From Anaerolineae bacterium (GTDB lineage: Bacteria > Chloroflexota > Anaerolineae > B4-G1 > SLSP01): DNA of 9,913 bases. The notes below the pieces were generated by a model that searched no databases, was not told the origin of the DNA, and was given only the letters and a program-made list of their open reading frames with translations. Both the position numbers and the translations under genes were made by a program. Each line of letters opens with the position of its first letter. The stretch's first letter is position 1. Location: the NCBI GenBank assembly GCA_016928755.1, contig JAFGKB010000064.1, positions 1 through 9,913 on the forward strand. Direction: 5' to 3'. Shown here piece after piece: positions 6,493 to 9,913 of this stretch.

Positions 6493-8469
6493 ATGGATAA
6501 TAACCGGATAGGTCAACACATTGGGCAGTACAAAGTTCTCGAAAAGATCGGCCAGGGTGGTATGGCGGAGATTTACAAAGGCATACACCCGGCTCTTGAG
6601 CGCTATGTAGCTATTAAGCTACTAGGTCGCTCACTGCAAGTAGATGCCAATCTTACACAGCGTTTCCAGCGTGAGGCAAGGGCTATCGCAGCACTGCGAC
6701 ACCCGAACATTGTGCAAGTTTACGATTTCGGGGTACAGGATGACCAGCACTATATGGTGATGGAGTATATCGAAGGCAGTGACTTACGCGCCGAGATAGA
6801 CCGCCGGCAGAGCCGTGAGGAGACATTCTCACACAAAGAGATCCTCTCGATAGCCAGCCAAATTGCCGCCGCTTTAGACTATGCCCACGAACACGGTGTG
6901 GTGCATCGTGATATTAAGCCCGGCAATATACTCTTGGACAAGAAGGGGAATGCGATCCTCACCGATTTCGGTCTGGTGATGTTGCAAAACCGCCTGAGTC
7001 AAGCTACCTTGGGAGAGACTTTTGGAACCCCTGAATATATCGCGCCAGAACAGGCGATGAACTCAGGGGCGGCAACTGCCAAATCAGATATCTATTCGTT
7101 GGGCGGGTTAGTTTATGAGATGATAACGGGCCACCTTCCTTTTGAGGGAGAGTCGGCCCTTAATCTCGCCCTCAAGCACATCAGCGAGGAACCCACCCCA
7201 CCAACTACCTATGTACCGGACTTAGCACCGGAGGTAGAGAAAGCCTTGCTCCAGGCACTGGCAAAACAACCGGAAGAGCGATATCCCACCGCCGGTGCGT
7301 TTGTGGACGCACTAGGCAAAGCCTGGGAAGAGCAACGTATGGATACAACCGTTGTGGCTCACATCCCCCCGGCTGAGAAACCACCAGAGAAGAAACGCCG
7401 TATGAGCTGGGTATGGGTTTTACTAGCAGTCTTATGTATTGGCGGGCTTGGCGGCTACCTGGCTATTGGGCAAGGCAAACCTCTTGGGGAATTGGCTTAT
7501 CTGATACCGGGCAGAGAGCCAACCGCAACGGCCACAATTACCCCTTTACCCACCGAGGTTCCTCCCACGCCAACACCAACACTAACGGTAACACCACAAC
7601 CCACGGCTACGCCGACACCGACAGCAGTCCCTCCAACACCGACGGCCACTTATACGCCCGCCCCTACGCCCACACCGACACTGGCACCGGGACAGGTGAT
7701 AACACGTGAAGTGGATAAGATGGCTATGCGCTTTATACCCGGTGGTGTGTTCTTAATGGGGTCACCGGAAGATGACCCTGATGACCGAGGGGATGAACAA
7801 CCACAACATGAAGTTATGCTCAGTCCTTTCTGGATGGACGAGACAGAAGTGACTATTGACCAGTACAAGTTATGTGTAGCGGACGGTGTATGTGAAGAAC
7901 CTTATACGCGCACCGACTATGATGCGCCGGATAAGGGGAATTATCCAATGTCCCTTATTAGTTGGGAGCAGGCGTTAACGTACTGTACTTGGGTAGCCAA
8001 TGAAACCGGTTGGGATGTCACACTACCCACCGAGGCACAGTGGGAAAAGGCAGCATCCTGGGACCCCGATACAGAGACCAAGCGTATTTATCCTTGGGGT
8101 GATACCCTAGATATGGATCGGTTGCAATTGGGAAGCCGCACAACTGCGGTAGGCAGTTATCCCGAAGGAGCCAGCGCATACGGAATACTCGATTTAGCCG
8201 GTAACGTTCGGGAATGGGTTCTAGACTGGTACAACAAAGACACCTACGGGCGAGAAGGCCCGATCACCGATCCGGCAGGGCCGGAAACCGGTACGGTACG
8301 GGTCTCACGAGGCGGATCATTTGGCTCACAAGCAAACTACGATTACCAATTACAGACAACAGGCCGCGTTTTCGGGTATCCCGAAAGCACCGCTGTGGAC
8401 CGCCCGGCGAAGAGCGCGGACCTAGGGTTCAGGTGTGTCATTAATGCAGAATTCTTAGCCCCATACTGA
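6493..8469 (+). CDS. Transmembrane Ser/Thr protein kinase fused to an FGE-sulfatase (SUMF1-like) domain
   Basis: A 658-aa protein with four parts. (1) Cytoplasmic PknB-type kinase, about residues 12-275, with intact motifs: glycine loop GQGGMAEIYKG (20-30), Lys42, Glu61, HRDIKPGN (138-145), DFG (158-160) and APE (184-186); it should be active. (2) A basic stretch KKRR, then one membrane helix at about 306-328. (3) A low-complexity Pro/Thr linker at about 343-400, likely spanning the wall or periplasm. (4) A formylglycine-generating-enzyme fold (also a C-type-lectin-like fold) at about 408-650: FIPGGVFLMGS (414-424), LPTEAQW (511-517), LAGNVREW (568-575), RGGSF ending at 610 and GFRC (645-648). 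The active-site Cys pair of true FGE is missing, so this domain probably binds a ligand rather than oxidising sulfatases. The start has no clear Shine-Dalgarno. It has its own promoter and is followed after 8 bp by another gene. Its substrate is unknown. Confidence 0.95.
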   Translation: MDNNRIGQHIGQYKVLEKIGQGGMAEIYKGIHPALERYVAIKLLGRSLQVDANLTQRFQREARAIAALRHPNIVQVYDFGVQDDQHYMVMEYIEGSDLRAEIDRRQSREETFSHKEILSIASQIAAALDYAHEHGVVHRDIKPGNILLDKKGNAILTDFGLVMLQNRLSQATLGETFGTPEYIAPEQAMNSGAATAKSDIYSLGGLVYEMITGHLPFEGESALNLALKHISEEPTPPTTYVPDLAPEVEKALLQALAKQPEERYPTAGAFVDALGKAWEEQRMDTTVVAHIPPAEKPPEKKRRMSWVWVLLAVLCIGGLGGYLAIGQGKPLGELAYLIPGREPTATATITPLPTEVPPTPTPTLTVTPQPTATPTPTAVPPTPTATYTPAPTPTPTLAPGQVITREVDKMAMRFIPGGVFLMGSPEDDPDDRGDEQPQHEVMLSPFWMDETEVTIDQYKLCVADGVCEEPYTRTDYDAPDKGNYPMSLISWEQALTYCTWVANETGWDVTLPTEAQWEKAASWDPDTETKRIYPWGDTLDMDRLQLGSRTTAVGSYPEGASAYGILDLAGNVREWVLDWYNKDTYGREGPITDPAGPETGTVRVSRGGSFGSQANYDYQLQTTGRVFGYPESTAVDRPAKSADLGFRCVINAEFLAPY

Positions 8470-8477
8470 GGAGTGTT

Positions 8478-9913
8478 ATGGTAAACGCAGCGATTTTTCA
8501 ATCTAACACCGGTGATCCTCCAGTTCTCACCCAGGCACGCAATACAACAATGGCCGCACTTACCAGCCTCGATGAGCAGACCATCCTAAACCTCACACAG
8601 CTTACACTCCCTGAAATCAGAAAAATTCAGAAAGAAGTCGCCCGGGTATTGCCCGCGGGCAATCTCCCGGCCCTGATTCTAAGCGGACTCTTAAAGCTTG
8701 ATGGACGGTATATCAACCGCAAACAAGTCCAGAATGACCTCAATGCCCTGCTCAAGGGATTTAGCCTATTACCCAAAGGGCTGTATGGCGTCTTCGTTAT
8801 GGGACCGGCGGCGGTTCTCTATGGCTACCAAATGCTCTTACAGTTAAGTGGCAAAGAGCCGGCCAGCGCGTTCCCCGAAGGTACCTGGCAGTTTTATCTA
8901 CAATTCGGGTTACGGGAGGATACAGCGCGACACGCTAACGAAACCCTAGGATTTCACCAGTCCCTGCCCGCTAAGCCAGACAGCGATAAGATGGCAACGG
9001 CCTGGGTACTGACGGCATTGGATCTGTTATACCAATACGACCGGCTACTCGCTGCGGACTGGCGTGAGCGGGTCATGTTAAGGTTGATTCAGAATGTCGC
9101 CAATGAAGCGCAAATGCCCCCACAGCCAATGATTAACACCCTGGTGTATGATTGGAATAAGGAGCGGCCCTACCACCGCACGCATGCCGACGCGAATTAC
9201 TTGGAAGAACGGGAGCAAGCTTTTACTAACTTTGTCAACCAACGCCTGACCGCGCTCGCACCCGATATGATTACCCAGATACAACAGCTTTACGCGGAGC
9301 GTGAAGCAGAGGAATTACCCGCTTACCAGAACCAGATGAGTATCCTGGCTACTCTGAAACCGGATAACTACCAGGAACGCAAAGAGCTAATTCCCTTAAG
9401 GCGCGCGGCGATTGGCTTTATCTGGAACGGCCAGACTTATCTGATACCGGCTTGCCAACGCGATAAGGACGGCAGCCCATTATGTTATCCGGCAGACAAC
9501 GGTGCGCCGATCCCCATATATACAATGAAAGATGGAACCTTGTGCGACGGGCACAAAAACATCTTGACCATCAGCCGAAGCGGGGAAGTACGCTATGCCC
9601 GCAATAACCAATATGTGGGCAATCTAAAACGTCCTAGCGCCGAGGCGGTATTAGCCTGGGTAAGCGCGATTCTCAATACAAAGAAGCCAGACCAGGCACC
9701 GGAGTTAGATCTGCTCTTGGCCAATGCCCCCCGCCAGCAACATGAACAGTTGCGGAAGAAGCTGCCGGAGGCCACACAACAAGAAATTGATATGTGGTTA
9801 AGCCGTGCCCCGATCCTCATTAACTGGGATGCGCACCCGGCCAACCAGTTCTTGGGGGATATACGCAATGACCACCGGGGAATTGGGGACCACGCTTTGA
9901 CCCTTTTCCGGAC
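8478..9913 (+). CDS. Large protein of unrecognised family, 3' end beyond the window
   Basis: An open frame runs from ATG at 8478 to the window edge, 478 complete codons without a stop. AGGAG sits 4 bp before the ATG and overlaps the stop codon of the kinase gene, pointing to translational coupling. I do not recognise the family. Visible traits: a mostly helical N-terminal part (residues 25-60); a hydrophobic stretch at about 101-123 (GLYGVFVMGPAAVLYGYQML), which may be a membrane or buried helix; a charged helical middle rich in Gln and Glu; and a later beta-like part, GFIWNGQTYLIPA, with a few Cys. The last residues, NDHRGIGDHALTLF, look like a conserved core. There is no signal peptide. Codon and base usage resemble the neighbours, and long coding continuity makes a real gene nearly certain. 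The position right after a signalling kinase suggests a substrate or effector, which is inference only. Confidence 0.85.
   Translation, partial: MVNAAIFQSNTGDPPVLTQARNTTMAALTSLDEQTILNLTQLTLPEIRKIQKEVARVLPAGNLPALILSGLLKLDGRYINRKQVQNDLNALLKGFSLLPKGLYGVFVMGPAAVLYGYQMLLQLSGKEPASAFPEGTWQFYLQFGLREDTARHANETLGFHQSLPAKPDSDKMATAWVLTALDLLYQYDRLLAADWRERVMLRLIQNVANEAQMPPQPMINTLVYDWNKERPYHRTHADANYLEEREQAFTNFVNQRLTALAPDMITQIQQLYAEREAEELPAYQNQMSILATLKPDNYQERKELIPLRRAAIGFIWNGQTYLIPACQRDKDGSPLCYPADNGAPIPIYTMKDGTLCDGHKNILTISRSGEVRYARNNQYVGNLKRPSAEAVLAWVSAILNTKKPDQAPELDLLLANAPRQQHEQLRKKLPEATQQEIDMWLSRAPILINWDAHPANQFLGDIRNDHRGIGDHALTLFR

Noticed and set aside
8311..8469. Possible variable region of a diversity-generating retroelement, since FGE/C-type-lectin folds are common targets
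   Set aside because: No reverse transcriptase and no near-copy template repeat is visible in the window. The region is not notably rich in AAY codons. A distant element cannot be excluded.

Overview
The window looks like a stretch of a bacterial chromosome of moderate GC content, most likely from the phylum Chloroflexota. That placement is an inference. It rests on the Ser/Thr kinase with a long Pro/Thr linker and a C-terminal FGE-sulfatase fold, and on dispersed repeats whose chance translation reads SEAEASR, a pattern familiar from that phylum among others. No rRNA, tRNA, CRISPR array, transposase or phage gene is visible. Promoters have the sigma-70 type (TTGAC-N16-TATAAT) and most genes have a clear Shine-Dalgarno sequence.

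Layout. (1) Bases 1-94 hold two complete 37-bp tandem repeats and a partial third. (2) Bases 110-3160, minus strand, are a metal-uptake operon in the order mntR/dtxR-type regulator, feoA, feoB. It is read from a near-consensus promoter with a palindrome just downstream of the -10 box. (3) Bases 3366-4649, plus strand, are purA (adenylosuccinate synthetase), ended by a strong hairpin at 4705-4730. (4) Bases 4802-5935 are alr (alanine racemase) with its own promoter. (5) Bases 6069-6326 encode a small UPF0175 protein, an antitoxin-like family, flanked on both sides by sizeable inverted repeats. No toxin gene is next to it. (6) Bases 6493-8469 encode a transmembrane Ser/Thr kinase fused to a degenerate FGE-sulfatase domain, read from a strong promoter whose -10 box lies in a perfect inverted repeat. 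(7) Base 8478 to the window end is a long open gene of unrecognised family, 8 bp after the kinase gene and very probably co-transcribed and translationally coupled with it.

How they work together. The Fe(II) operon is self-contained: FeoB is the membrane channel with its G domain, FeoA its small cytoplasmic partner, and the regulator probably shuts off its own operon through the palindrome at 3108-3121. The regulator carries MntR-like rather than DtxR-like metal ligands (Asp8, Glu101), which is unexpected for a gene controlling iron import. purA and alr are independent housekeeping genes for AMP synthesis and D-alanine supply. The kinase-FGE gene and the unknown gene after it form the least conventional part of the window and are the best candidate for an undescribed signalling or effector pair.
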